64,000 bases of DNA from Aliiglaciecola sp. LCG003 (GTDB lineage Bacteria > Pseudomonadota > Gammaproteobacteria > Enterobacterales > Alteromonadaceae). A program made the translations under genes and the position numbers. The notes below the pieces were generated by a model, which worked only from the letters and a program-made list of their open reading frames with translations, ran no database searches and was not told the DNA's origin. Every line of letters begins with the position of its first letter. The first letter of the stretch is position 1. Below are positions 44,956-53,943 of the stretch, piece after piece. The stretch spans positions 1,054,001 to 1,118,000 of the forward strand of contig NZ_CP128185.1 of assembly GCF_030316135.1 (NCBI RefSeq), written 5' to 3'.

Positions 44956-46198
44956 AAATAGCGATATGCAGTTGCAGGCTAACCAACTAGATGCTGCTGA
45001 CCCGCTGCGCATGATAAAAGATGATTTTGATCTTCCTGAGGATACCATTTACCTAGATGGCAACTCGTTGGGTGCACTACCCAAGATTGCTCGTCAAAGA
45101 GCGCGAGAAGTTGTAGAGCAACAGTGGGGAAGGGATTTGATCACCAGTTGGAATAAGCATCAGTGGATAGACTTGCCCCGCAAAGTGGGTGAATCTATCG
45201 GTGGTCTAATTGGCGCTGAACCGGGTCAAACTATTTGTTGTGATTCGATCTCAGTCAATTTATTTAAGCTGTTAAGTGGAGCATTAATGATGCAACGAGG
45301 TCGCCACAAGGTGGTTTCACAAGCGGATAACTTTCCCACTGATCTGTATATGGTGCAAGGTTTGCAAGGGCTATTAGGAGCAGCTAAATGCCAACTGGAG
45401 CTGGTGGAGGAAAATGCAATCGAGGCGTCATTATCTGAAAATGTGGCCGTGCTATTACTCACCCACGTTAATTTTAGAAGTGGTGTGATCCATGATATGC
45501 AAAGACTCACCAAACTAGCCCACGACAAAGGCATTTTGGTTATTTGGGATTTAGCCCACAGTGCTGGGGTGCTGGATCTTCATCTTGATGATTGTGAAGC
45601 TGATTTTGCCCTAGGCTGTGGTTACAAATACCTCAATGGTGGACCTGGCGCACCAGCATTTATCTATATTGCGCAGCGCCATCAAGACGCTTTCCAGCAA
45701 CCACTGACAGGGTGGATGGGTCACAAGACACCCTTTTCTTTTTCAGCGGATTATCATGCCGCTGAGGGAATGAATCAATGTTTAAGTGGTACACCGGCGA
45801 TCCTGTCTATGAGCGTCTTGGATGCTGCATTGAGTATTTTTACCAAAACCAGCATGTCCGCCATTCGTGAAAAGTCAGTACAGCTTGGCGATTTCTTTGT
45901 CCAGTGTTTGCATCACTACAACTTGTTTGACTTATTTACAGCGGCATCACCAATGAATGCACAAGAGCGAGGAAGTCAATTTGCACTGGCTCACCCAGAC
46001 GCCTACGCTATCTGCCAAGCCTTAATTGGCCATGGGGTGATTGGTGATTTCCGTTCGCCAGATATACTTAGACTTGGCTTTGCACCTTTATATGTGAGCT
46101 TCTGTGACGTGCACAATGCCACCCTGATACTGGCTGATATTATGCAGCAGAAAATCTATACCCAGGCACGTTTCCAAGCTCGTCTAAGTGTGACATAA
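44945..46198 (+). CDS. kynU: Kynureninase
   Basis: 417 residues, the usual family length, with PLP-enzyme fold type I. Hallmarks are TIYLDGNSLGALPK, SWNKHQWIDLP, the PLP contact strand ILVIWDLAHSAG and the Schiff-base Lys228 in GCGYKYLNGGPGAPAF. The enzyme cleaves kynurenine to anthranilate and alanine, or hydroxykynurenine to hydroxyanthranilate, in tryptophan breakdown. Only the hydrolase gene upstream accompanies it. Tryptophan dioxygenase (kynA) and the anthranilate or quinolinate branches are not in the window. The start ATG lies 11 bp inside the hydrolase gene, so translational coupling is likely. Confidence 0.94.
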   Translation: MTVENSDMQLQANQLDAADPLRMIKDDFDLPEDTIYLDGNSLGALPKIARQRAREVVEQQWGRDLITSWNKHQWIDLPRKVGESIGGLIGAEPGQTICCDSISVNLFKLLSGALMMQRGRHKVVSQADNFPTDLYMVQGLQGLLGAAKCQLELVEENAIEASLSENVAVLLLTHVNFRSGVIHDMQRLTKLAHDKGILVIWDLAHSAGVLDLHLDDCEADFALGCGYKYLNGGPGAPAFIYIAQRHQDAFQQPLTGWMGHKTPFSFSADYHAAEGMNQCLSGTPAILSMSVLDAALSIFTKTSMSAIREKSVQLGDFFVQCLHHYNLFDLFTAASPMNAQERGSQFALAHPDAYAICQALIGHGVIGDFRSPDILRLGFAPLYVSFCDVHNATLILADIMQQKIYTQARFQARLSVT

Positions 46199-46287
46199 CC
46201 ACAATTGGATTTACTCTCCCAGCGAACCTCATATAAGCAAGACTGAATTGAGTAACGGGCCAAAGGCTTAACTTTCAATTTTACTGT

Positions 46288-47313
46288 TTAGTTAGACGAG
46301 AGTATTTTAAGTACTTGTTTTTCTGCGGCACTGTGTCCAGTCTCCGCTTTATCGAAGCTGACATCACATACTGTACTGGGATCAATTCGTTGTTCATCGA
46401 TACTGAGAAGCACCTTGGGATGAATGTAGTACTGTTTACAAATTGCAGGTGTGTTACCCAGAGATTTTGCCACCATTTTGATTACCTTGGTGGTAGTGTT
46501 TCTGTGTAATTGGTTTTTCTTTAGCTTTTTCTTTTTTGGGTTATGAACAGCCTGCTGAATTAATTCACAGTAATACTCAACTGCCAAACATGTGCCTGTC
46601 CATGTTCGAAAGTCTTTACAACTGAATTCCTCGCCCATTTCGGCCTTTATAAAAGCATTCACTTCATCACAACTGACATCGGACCATTGATTAGCGATAT
46701 TTTTATATCTGAATATCTGATAACCGGGCTGTTGGCTGGCTAAATCAATCAAATTTGCTAGGTGTTCATCATCAATTTTAACGCTACGATCTTTGCCACT
46801 TTTGCCAACAAACTGAAACTCCAACCCTTGTTGGTTGTCGACAATATGCTTGCGACGAAGAGTGGATAGCCCATAGGTGTTATTGTGTTGTGAATAGCGT
46901 TTGTTACCAATGCGAATGCCAGTGTGATCGAGAATTAGGATCATCAGAGCTATAACATTACTTGGCGACCATTGTTTATTTGATAATAGGTCTGTGCAGG
47001 TTTTCCGAAGCTTGGGCAAGGCTTGTGCGAAACTAACTAGACGTTCAAATTTGATCCCTTGTTGTGCTAGTTGCCATTGTTCACTATAAATATATTGTTT
47101 CCGACCCTTGTCATCTCGTCCCGTTGCCTGCACTTTCGCTTGTGTATCGGTAGCGATCAGTACATCTTCCCACATTGGCGGAATGGTGAGCGATCGAATA
47201 CGATTTAAACGCTGACGGTTAGTAACCTTGCGGTTGTTGGTATCAAAATATTGAAAACCCTTGCCCCAACGTTTTCGAAATATAAAGCCAGTGCTTGGTT
47301 GATTGCTATCCAT
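46288..47313 (-). CDS. Type IB DNA topoisomerase (poxvirus-like)
   Basis: 341 residues, the compact bacterial TopIB form. The N-terminal domain has RKRWGKGFQYFD and SLTIPPMWEDV. The catalytic domain has the Arg in HTGIRIGNKRY, the Lys strand FQFVGKSGK, the Arg in FRTWTGT and the nucleophilic Tyr in CKQYYIHP, most likely Tyr296. It nicks one strand through a 3'-phosphotyrosine and relaxes supercoils without ATP. Such genes occur sporadically in bacteria and are usually single-gene transcripts, as here. A C-terminal tail of about 45 residues follows the nucleophile. Confidence 0.93.
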   Translation of the reverse strand: MDSNQPSTGFIFRKRWGKGFQYFDTNNRKVTNRQRLNRIRSLTIPPMWEDVLIATDTQAKVQATGRDDKGRKQYIYSEQWQLAQQGIKFERLVSFAQALPKLRKTCTDLLSNKQWSPSNVIALMILILDHTGIRIGNKRYSQHNNTYGLSTLRRKHIVDNQQGLEFQFVGKSGKDRSVKIDDEHLANLIDLASQQPGYQIFRYKNIANQWSDVSCDEVNAFIKAEMGEEFSCKDFRTWTGTCLAVEYYCELIQQAVHNPKKKKLKKNQLHRNTTTKVIKMVAKSLGNTPAICKQYYIHPKVLLSIDEQRIDPSTVCDVSFDKAETGHSAAEKQVLKILSSN

Positions 47314-47435
47314 TATTACCTACTCGGAAATGGCTGGAAAAGATACCTTGATCTACGCGCGTTTAATGAGTTTGGATGTTTAGCCAGACTGTTCAGTTGC
47401 GGGAAAAGGGGCCAAACCCAATACTAATTGTATAC

Positions 47436-48053
47436 TTAACCTAATGCTAGCCATGCCCCCACACAGATCAATAAACCCCCCGCTATTCGATTTAGCCAGC
47501 GCAGGTTATCACCGCGGTTTAAAAAGTGCCTAAGCCACTTGCCGCCAGTGGCATAGGCCAGCATGCAAATAAATTCACTGCACATGATGATACCCACCAA
47601 TACAGCCAGTTGGGGGGCCATAGGTTTAGATAAAGTTAAAAATGGCGGTAATAGTGAAATCATAAATGCCCAGCCTTTGGGATTGGCGATGGCAGTGACA
47701 AACCCCTGTGATATCAAATTCAAATTGTTTGGTGGGGTCACCAGGCGTGCGACTTCAAGGTGCTGGCTTTTAGCCCGCCACATTTTGATGCCTATATAGG
47801 CTAAGTAGGCACCGCCGACCCATTTAAGGACATTAAATATCTGCGGGAAATTTAACATCAAGGATGCCACCCCGACTACAGCAGCTATCGCGACTAACGC
47901 CACACCTATGACCTCACCTAACATCATCCATAGGGTCCGGCGCAGGCCCACACTCATGCCCAGAGTCAAGGCCAAGGTCATACACAATCCTGGAGTGATG
48001 GATACGAAGAAAAAGGTAGGGATAAATACGGCGAGGATCGACCAATCAGGCAT
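47436..48053 (-). CDS. LysE/RhtB family amino acid exporter
   Basis: 205 residues with six predicted helices. The N-terminal family signature is intact: PTFFFVSITPGLCMTLALTL followed by GLRRTLWMMLGEVIGVALV. A second typical block is FVTAIANPKGWAFMISLLPPFL. LysE/RhtB proteins export amino acids such as threonine, homoserine or lysine at the inner membrane and are often driven by excess. The substrate cannot be assigned. It is downstream of nothing obvious on its strand and 120 bp from the topoisomerase start; the two are convergent with none and share the minus strand. Confidence 0.9.
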   Translation of the reverse strand: MPDWSILAVFIPTFFFVSITPGLCMTLALTLGMSVGLRRTLWMMLGEVIGVALVAIAAVVGVASLMLNFPQIFNVLKWVGGAYLAYIGIKMWRAKSQHLEVARLVTPPNNLNLISQGFVTAIANPKGWAFMISLLPPFLTLSKPMAPQLAVLVGIIMCSEFICMLAYATGGKWLRHFLNRGDNLRWLNRIAGGLLICVGAWLALG

Positions 48054-48376
48054 GTTGCTATGTCAGAGTGAGAAAATAGCGGCCTAGTTTACTTAATTTT
48101 TTCTCAAAAGCTAAATACTTCAGTTTGCTAAAGTTACGGTTGCCAATTTTTATCTAAAATCTGCTAGACCTGATAGCGATGTATCAATGCTTACGCGACC
48201 TAAAACAAATTTCAACTTTATGTCGGTTCAACCTCAAATAATGTCAGTTCAGCAATAAGCAACCGACAAGCTTGTTTTATGCCTCTAAATTAGTCACATC
48301 TAAAACCAAGGCGCCACCAGGTAAGGTCATCTAGTCAAGCGACCTTAACGTTATAAATCTAAGCAAGGAACCCAAG
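48054..48376. other. Divergent spacer, no gene seen
   Basis: 323 bp between the LysE gene and the small membrane gene of the amidohydrolase operon. No repeat, RNA gene or persuasive promoter boxes were recognised beyond AAGGAA at the 3' edge, which is the ribosome site of the next gene. Confidence 0.45.
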
Positions 48377-48562
48377 ATGATCAAAGCAATAGCGAAAACA
48401 GCCAGTGTAACCCTATTCGTCCAATCGGTTTTAACCTATGTATTGGGCATAAATTTGCTGCCCACAAGCCAGCCTTATACCAATATGTTAATTTTGAATG
48501 TTGTTTTATTCGGGCTTTTTGTTTTGTTTAATCGAGCGGACAGCGAACAGGAGAGCAAATAA
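48377..48562 (+). CDS. Small two-helix membrane protein in the amidohydrolase operon
   Basis: 61 residues with AAGGAA eight bases before the ATG. Two hydrophobic helices (about residues 9-26, ASVTLFVQSVLTYVLGINLL, and 36-53, NMLILNVVLFGLFVLF) are joined by a short loop and followed by an acidic tail. The last base of its stop codon is shared with the ATG of the amidohydrolase gene, which argues strongly for a real, co-translated gene. No family is recognised. It might be a membrane accessory for the downstream enzyme or simply a small integral membrane protein of unknown role. Confidence 0.65.
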   Translation: MIKAIAKTASVTLFVQSVLTYVLGINLLPTSQPYTNMLILNVVLFGLFVLFNRADSEQESK

Positions 48563-50421
48563 TGAATAAATTATCATTAGGAATTGCGAGCTTAGTAAGT
48601 GTTTTTAGCTGTTTTAATGCGCAAGCTATTGATTTGCGTGTCGACAACATACGTCTATACCAATCACAGAGCCAAAGCTTTAGCCAACCCAGTACTTTGT
48701 ACATCGACGATGGTAAAATAACCGAAATTGCGAGCAGCAGCGCCAAATCAAAAAATGCTGACGCTATTGTTGATGCAAATAATAATTACGCGATACCTGG
48801 CTTGATTGATCTTCATGTTCATCTTGGTGCATCTGGCAGTAATTATGGAAAAGCGTTTCAATACTTACCAGTGACATCTCACTTTAACTCAAACTTATAT
48901 TTGGGTGTAACCAACATTGTTGACTTATTTTCGGTTGATCAAACCCTCAATGAAGCAAAGCAATTAGCACAAAGTACGCTCTCACCTAATTTTTTTTACG
49001 CTGGGGCATTATTTACTAATCCCGGCGGACACGGAACACAATTCGGTGGCTCGGCATTAGAAGTAACCGATGATGCCGCAATAGAACGTCTGTGGCAGCA
49101 GCATATGGCCCGCAACCCGCATGTTACCAAAGCGGTTATCGAGACTTTTGGCGGCCATGGTGCATCGTTAACTGACAACCAACTTAGCGAGTTAGGGAAA
49201 CGCTCCAAAGCCGCTGGACTGCCTTACTTTATACATGTATCCACCCTGGCGGATGGCAAAAGGGCAATAAGAGCTGGGGCAACCGCATTAGCTCATGGAA
49301 TTAATATTGAATTAATTGACGATGAATTTATTGAATTGATGGTGAAACACAAAGTTGCCTATATTCCAACCCTTGCTGTGTACCATAACCATAGTGCTGA
49401 AAAAGCTAGTCAAGCTGTAAGCAGCGATAGTGCCTTACTTGAAGCCGTGCCGCAAAAACTCAAAGGCTGTTTGTTCGATGAGGTACCACCGCCACCTAAA
49501 TGGAAAGACATTGCTTGGCAAAACCGTCAATTAGCTTATCAGAATATTAGGTTGCTATCCCAAGCAGGTATCGTAATTGGGGCGGGCTCAGATGCGGGTA
49601 ACCCTTATACTTTGCACGGCACGGCACTTCACAATGAAATACAAGCGCTGCATGAATCCGGATTAACCCCAGCTCAGGTCATTAACGCAGCTACTGTTGA
49701 TGCCGCAAAAATAATCCAACAATCTGATATTGGTCAATTGAAAAAAGGTTTTGAGGCAAGTTTTATTCTGCTCGAACGTGACCCCATTAAGGATCTATCG
49801 CAACTAAAAAATATTCATGGGGTGTATAAATCGGGAAAATTGGTTAACAGAGAGCGTTTAGTTGAGCAAAACAAAGCAGTTACTCCCTATGGTGAAGCCT
49901 GTAATGCTGAGGAAGTTGTTGGATTGAAATCAGCCAAAGTGATAGATGATTTTGCCGACGAAATTCAGTGGCAAGAAATTAGCGACTCCATGATGGGAGG
50001 ACAGTCTAAAGCCAGTATATCGAAACAAGATAAAGTCTTAACCATAACCACTCATTTAGGCAAGCCAGGTGGTTTTGGCGCATGGGCAGGCGGGCAGCTT
50101 TTGTTTGACAATCCAGTAGATGCCTCTCGATTTAAAGGCGTTAAGATAACCTATCGGGGCTCTAAAATTCCTTTCGGTATTTCGGTTTATCATAGTGACG
50201 TAGTCGACTGGGATCACTTTTCAAGCACACTTGCACCAAGCCAAGAGTGGCGTACCCTTGAAGTGCACTTCGATCAATTAAAGCAGTTTGGCTTTGGCAG
50301 CCCCATACAATGGTCGGCCAACAAGTTGACTGGAATAAGTTTTGTTTGGCGCACCATGTCAGGTCAGGAAATTGCTAGCAATGCCAACAGCCTTGAAATA
50401 AGTGAAATAAGTTATTTCTAA
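48562..50421 (+). CDS. Exported amidohydrolase fused to a CIA30-like domain
   Basis: 619 residues. A signal peptide (to about residue 22, NAQA) precedes an amidohydrolase barrel with the metal pair His85/His87 in IDLHVHLG, further ligand His residues in YFIHVSTL and ALAHGIN, and Asp344 in GAGSDAGNP. From about residue 460 the sequence changes to a CIA30-type beta-sandwich (VIDDFADEIQWQEISDSMMG, FGAWAGGQLLF, VWRTMSGQ), named after a complex I assembly factor. The combination suggests a periplasmic or surface hydrolase with an accessory sugar- or protein-binding module. The substrate is unknown. It overlaps the upstream small gene and is followed by a LytS-type kinase gene in the same direction. 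Confidence 0.87.
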   Translation: MNKLSLGIASLVSVFSCFNAQAIDLRVDNIRLYQSQSQSFSQPSTLYIDDGKITEIASSSAKSKNADAIVDANNNYAIPGLIDLHVHLGASGSNYGKAFQYLPVTSHFNSNLYLGVTNIVDLFSVDQTLNEAKQLAQSTLSPNFFYAGALFTNPGGHGTQFGGSALEVTDDAAIERLWQQHMARNPHVTKAVIETFGGHGASLTDNQLSELGKRSKAAGLPYFIHVSTLADGKRAIRAGATALAHGINIELIDDEFIELMVKHKVAYIPTLAVYHNHSAEKASQAVSSDSALLEAVPQKLKGCLFDEVPPPPKWKDIAWQNRQLAYQNIRLLSQAGIVIGAGSDAGNPYTLHGTALHNEIQALHESGLTPAQVINAATVDAAKIIQQSDIGQLKKGFEASFILLERDPIKDLSQLKNIHGVYKSGKLVNRERLVEQNKAVTPYGEACNAEEVVGLKSAKVIDDFADEIQWQEISDSMMGGQSKASISKQDKVLTITTHLGKPGGFGAWAGGQLLFDNPVDASRFKGVKITYRGSKIPFGISVYHSDVVDWDHFSSTLAPSQEWRTLEVHFDQLKQFGFGSPIQWSANKLTGISFVWRTMSGQEIASNANSLEISEISYF

Positions 50422-50489
50422 TTTGATAACCTAATAAGATAATTTATGCTGAAAGTAAAAGTATCCAACTAGCTGATTTTGATGCTTTT

Positions 50490-51533
50490 ATGTTTACTTC
50501 CCAACGTATTACATTTGAGATGAGCATGTTAAGTCACCCATTCTATAAATACAGTTTTTTTACCTTGCTTATTGTTGACCTCATATTTACCGCTGGGTTG
50601 GTTTTATCTGGCGTGTCGTCTATTTCATTGGATACACTATTGGCAACCAGTATTTGGTTTGTCTGCTTTTACTGGCTACCTGTTTGGCTGGCTGCGTATG
50701 TAATTTTCGCGTTACGAATTAAGGGGGTGACAAATACCCTTATCGAGTGGTTCATTGCCGTGGGGTGCTTAAGCCTTGGTTTGTTGATTACCGATTATTT
50801 ACTTCAGCTAGCCTTTGGTGCATCGTCGATGGGCGCTTTTATATTCTTTGGTGGGCTTTCATGGGCAACCCCCATTTATTTTATTTCTCGTTATTTTGAA
50901 AGTAGAGCAAAGATATCTCAAGAAAAACAGGCTAGAAAGCAAGCGCAGTTACAAACTTTAAGATATCAATTAAATCCGCACTTTATGTTCAATAGTTTAA
51001 ATACTATATCGGCATATATTCACAGCAACCCGGACTTAGCCGATGAAGTGCTGCATGAATTGGCCGATATATTGCGTTATTCATTAGAAACGGGGGAGGC
51101 TAAAAGTGTCTCGTTGCAACAAGAAATAGATATTATTCATAAATACCTCAATATCGAAAAAGCGCGATTTGGTGATAGGCTTGTAGTGGTGTTTGATATT
51201 CCTAAAGCTCTATTAAACACCCAAGTTCCACCGCTTATTCTGCAACCCATTGTTGAAAATGCGATTAAGCACAATGCTGATCAAACCCACTTGTCTATCA
51301 CTGTTAAGGTCGAAACAAGCTCATTAAATGGAGGTCAACTGTTAACTATTTCGGTCAGTGATAATGGTTGCGGTTTTACCGATGAAGTATTAACAAAAGG
51401 TCACGGCAAGGGAGTGGGGATGAGAAACTTGCAACAACGAGTGCAGCAACTACCCAGTGGGAAAGTCAGCTTGTTTAATAATGCCAACGAAAGTCTTTGT
51501 GGCGCTACAGTTAAGGTCGAGATGGCATTATGA
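50490..51533 (+). CDS. LytS/YehU-type sensor histidine kinase
   Basis: 347 residues. Four or five membrane helices occupy residues 15-130, then a short coil (ISQEKQARKQAQLQTLRYQ) leads into the His_kinase domain. The phospho-acceptor is His164 in LNPHFMFNSLNTI, and the ATPase domain shows LQPIVENAIKHN, VSDNGCGFTD and GVGMRNLQQR. Such kinases pair with LytTR-type regulators, and the next gene is exactly that, overlapping by 4 bp (ATGA). The regulator is frameshifted in this sequence, so the system may be inactive. The start could also be ATG 50520 or 50526, since no ribosome site clearly favours 50490. Confidence 0.88.
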   Translation: MFTSQRITFEMSMLSHPFYKYSFFTLLIVDLIFTAGLVLSGVSSISLDTLLATSIWFVCFYWLPVWLAAYVIFALRIKGVTNTLIEWFIAVGCLSLGLLITDYLLQLAFGASSMGAFIFFGGLSWATPIYFISRYFESRAKISQEKQARKQAQLQTLRYQLNPHFMFNSLNTISAYIHSNPDLADEVLHELADILRYSLETGEAKSVSLQQEIDIIHKYLNIEKARFGDRLVVVFDIPKALLNTQVPPLILQPIVENAIKHNADQTHLSITVKVETSSLNGGQLLTISVSDNGCGFTDEVLTKGHGKGVGMRNLQQRVQQLPSGKVSLFNNANESLCGATVKVEMAL

Positions 51534-52329
51534 GTCATTCAATTTCAGACAAACCTGGAGCAAGCCATGCATCGACAAAAATACGGGTAATTTTTGCTGA
51601 TGATGAAAAACCAGCTAGAGTTAAACTTGCTCATCAACTGAGCCTGATAAATGATGTAGAGGTGGTAGGGTTTGCCACGACGGGGAAAGAAGCTGTGGTG
51701 CTGATAAATGAACAAGAGCCTGATTTGGTTTTGCTTGATATTCAGATGCCCGAAATTAGCGGTATGGATCTGTTAAGTTTGCTCGACTACAAGCCGCTTA
51801 TTATCTTTACAACCGCTTATGACCAATACGCGATACAAGCCTTTGAGAAATCTTCCACTGACTACCTACTGAAACCCTTTCCGCTAGCCCGTTTAAAAGA
51901 TGCAATAGATAAAGCCAAGCAACAGCTTTTTTCTGCAATTCAAGTCGAGCAAAGCCGAGAATTTTCTGCCAGTGCCCCAAGTAATGCTAGTATACCGCTC
52001 AGACGTTTGGTCAGTAAAAATGGTGAACGTATGACTATACTGTCGCCAAAAGACTTGGTTTTATAAAGTCTGCTCAAGGTAATTGTTTAGCATGGGATGG
52101 AATAGCTGAGCACTATATTTCTGAGAAGCTGGATTTTCTTGAGCAATCATTAGAGCCTTCGCAATTTATTCGTATCCACCGTAGCTATTTGATTAATGTC
52201 GATAAAATAAAGGAAATTCAGCGCTGGTTTAATGGGAAATTAATGATTATTATGAATGACAAAGACAAAACAGAACTCAGTACCAGTAGAGCGGGTGCGG
52301 ACAAATTAAAACAATTATTAAACCTATAA
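51530..52329 (+). pseudogene. LytTR response regulator, frameshifted between its receiver and DNA-binding domains
   Basis: The first frame encodes a receiver domain with VIFADDEKPAR, phospho-acceptor Asp70 in LVLLDIQMPEI and the Lys in DYLLKPFPLAR, then runs into TAA at 52064. One base out of phase the sequence continues as a normal LytTR domain: IKSAQGNCLAW, FLEQSLEPSQFIRIHRSYLI, VDKIKEIQRW, ending at 52329. One missing T in the run at 52059-52062 would restore DLVFIKSAQGN, the expected strand. So a 1-bp deletion (or a sequencing error) splits the gene. The intact product would bind direct-repeat promoter sites under control of the kinase encoded upstream. Confidence 0.88.
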
Positions 52330-52442
52330 TTTAACTAAAACCCAAGCACTATTAGATCACCGGTTCATCACTTTTTAATATTCTACAGGACAGCGTTGCC
52401 GGAGCGAATATTGTCCCAAGTCTCAATTTAATAGGACGAATT

Positions 52443-52913
52443 ATGAAATTTATCGTTTTGGCTGTAGTCATTGCACTAGCTGTATTTTATTTCACTAGAA
52501 ATTCAAATAGTAAAAAGATTGCGCTTGAAAATATAGCCATAGGAAAAGATTTCTTGATAAAAAACCAAGCTAAAGAGGGTGTGCAAGAAACGGCTTCTGG
52601 CTTGCAATATCAAGTACTACAAAAAGGTGAGGGAGATGTTCACCCCAAAGCCAGTTCAACAGTCAAAGTGCATTACCACGGCACCTTGTTAGATGGAACT
52701 GTATTTGATAGCTCAGTCGATCGTGGAGAACCTATCAGCTTTCCGCTTAATCAAGTCATAAGCGGTTGGACCGAAGGGGTTCAATTGATGGTGGTTGGAG
52801 ATAAATTTAAATTCTTCATTCCATCTGATTTGGGGTATGGCAATAGAGCTGCTGGGAAGATTACCCCAGGTTCTTTGCTTATTTTTGAAGTTGAACTTTT
52901 ACAGATCCTCTAG
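52443..52913 (+). CDS. FKBP-type peptidyl-prolyl isomerase, membrane-anchored
   Basis: 156 residues. An N-terminal hydrophobic segment (FIVLAVVIALAVFYF) without a clear cleavage site suggests an uncleaved anchor facing the periplasm. The FKBP domain (about residues 55-156) has VKVHYHGTLLDGTVFDSS, the FPLNQVISGWTEGVQLM strand and helix, and IPSDLGYGNRAAGKITPGS with LIFEVELL. It lacks the long N-terminal dimerisation part of FkpA and Mip. It should catalyse proline isomerisation during folding of exported proteins. The gene is preceded by 113 bp of spacer and followed by family A repeats. Confidence 0.92.
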   Translation: MKFIVLAVVIALAVFYFTRNSNSKKIALENIAIGKDFLIKNQAKEGVQETASGLQYQVLQKGEGDVHPKASSTVKVHYHGTLLDGTVFDSSVDRGEPISFPLNQVISGWTEGVQLMVVGDKFKFFIPSDLGYGNRAAGKITPGSLLIFEVELLQIL

Positions 52914-52983
52914 TTACGTCTATGCCCATTAATAGGATAGTTGGTGGCCTGCTTTGGGGCTTCATTTACGTTTTTAAATTTCC

Positions 52984-53088
52984 TATCAAGAGTATCAAGT
53001 ATCAAGAGTATCAAGAGTATCAAGAGGGTCTATCAAGAGGGTCAGAGTAACTTGAAACAGTATCAAGAGGGTCAGAGTAACTTGAAAC
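52984..53088 (+). repeat. Family A repeats with an expanded TATCAAG array
   Basis: Short units TATCAAGAG, TATCAAG, TATCAAGAG, TATCAAGAG and TATCAAGAGGGTC run head to tail. Two full-length units ending in GTAACTTGAAAC follow (about 53030-53059 and 53061-53088). All are in direct orientation, unlike the inverted pair at 3.8 kb. The block lies between the FKBP gene and the decayed lipoprotein gene. Confidence 0.85.
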
Positions 53089-53100
53089 TATCCTAATCCT

Positions 53101-53150
53101 GCTACATGGACAGCCACTCTAGAAACCGTTACAAGGACAGCTATTAACCT
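53101..53150 (+). repeat. Two divergent family B repeat units
   Basis: ACATGGACAGCCACTC near 53104 and the more degenerate ACAAGGACAGCTATT near 53131 share the GGACAGC core with the copies at 16.9 and 60.3 kb. They directly abut a family A block, the only place in the window where both families meet. Confidence 0.65.
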
Positions 53151-53169
53151 TCCTAAGAAACGTTAACCA

Positions 53170-53871
53170 TTATTGCTGCTGCCATTCAATAGTGTCGCCT
53201 TTACTATCTTTTATGTTTGTGAAAGCTTGTGCTCTGGGCGAATTTGGAAAGTTGTGGATAAATAGGTCGATTTGCTGTTTTGCCAAGGCAATATTCTGAC
53301 GGTATAGATATAAGAATACCGAGCCTGCCTCAACTTCTTGGTTGAGGTTTGGGCTGAAGTGATGCTTTTAACACCGATAGACTTTTTGCTGCTCTATCTA
53401 AATATTCCACGCCAATAGAACGATAAAAGTAACTAGCAGAAAAATTACACTGGATTGAATTTTCATACGGTTTTACGCATGATTCAAGGTTCTGCATAGC
53501 TTTCTCGGCGCTGCCTTTTAGATCCAGATTATGTCCTGGGCGATATAACTCTGCAAGTAGATATAGCGACTGCTCAGTGTTTGTATTTACCTTATTATAA
53601 GCTTCAGCCTCAGACACCAATATAAGTCATTTTGTAAAGACATTTTGCAGTTCTATTCATTGTAGAAACGAGGGGGATAACTGCCAATGTATCTATTCAG
53701 CGTGTTGGTTTGGCTGTCTATTTGGTCAAAAGACAGTGTAGTTACATCAAGTACTATTGGCTCTAGCGAAAAAACCTTTTCTTTGATATCGGTATAAGGA
53801 ATATTAGTTTGCTTAGCCGCGCAAGCGCTTGTCAATAACCCAATAACTAATATTAAAATATATTTGAGATT
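53170..53871 (-). pseudogene. Decayed lipoprotein gene (start lost, nonsense, two frame changes)
   Basis: The minus strand encodes a lipoprotein leader LKYILILVIGLLTSACAAKQ with a perfect lipobox, but no start codon: the sequence AAATCTCAAA would need one G to read ATGCTC. This frame meets TAG at 53653-53655. A second frame then reads YNKVNTNTEQSLYLLAELYR and YFYRSIGVEYLDRAAKSL, and near 53350 coding returns to the first frame as NQEVEAGSVFLYLYRQNIAL, ending TAA at 53170. The helical body resembles a small TPR/PilF-like outer membrane lipoprotein. At least four lesions make function very unlikely. The neighbouring repeats may have promoted the decay. Confidence 0.82.
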
Positions 53872-53943
53872 TTACTTCCTTGTCCCCTTTATTTTTACTG
53901 GTCCCTAAGATTGCCAGCCGTGCTGATAGTGAATCTGATTAAT

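Noticed and set aside
52050-52075. Programmed -1 frameshift in the LytTR regulator
   Set aside because: The site GGTTTTA does not fit the canonical X_XXY_YYZ slippery heptamer and no downstream pseudoknot was seen; a deletion or sequence error is more likely.
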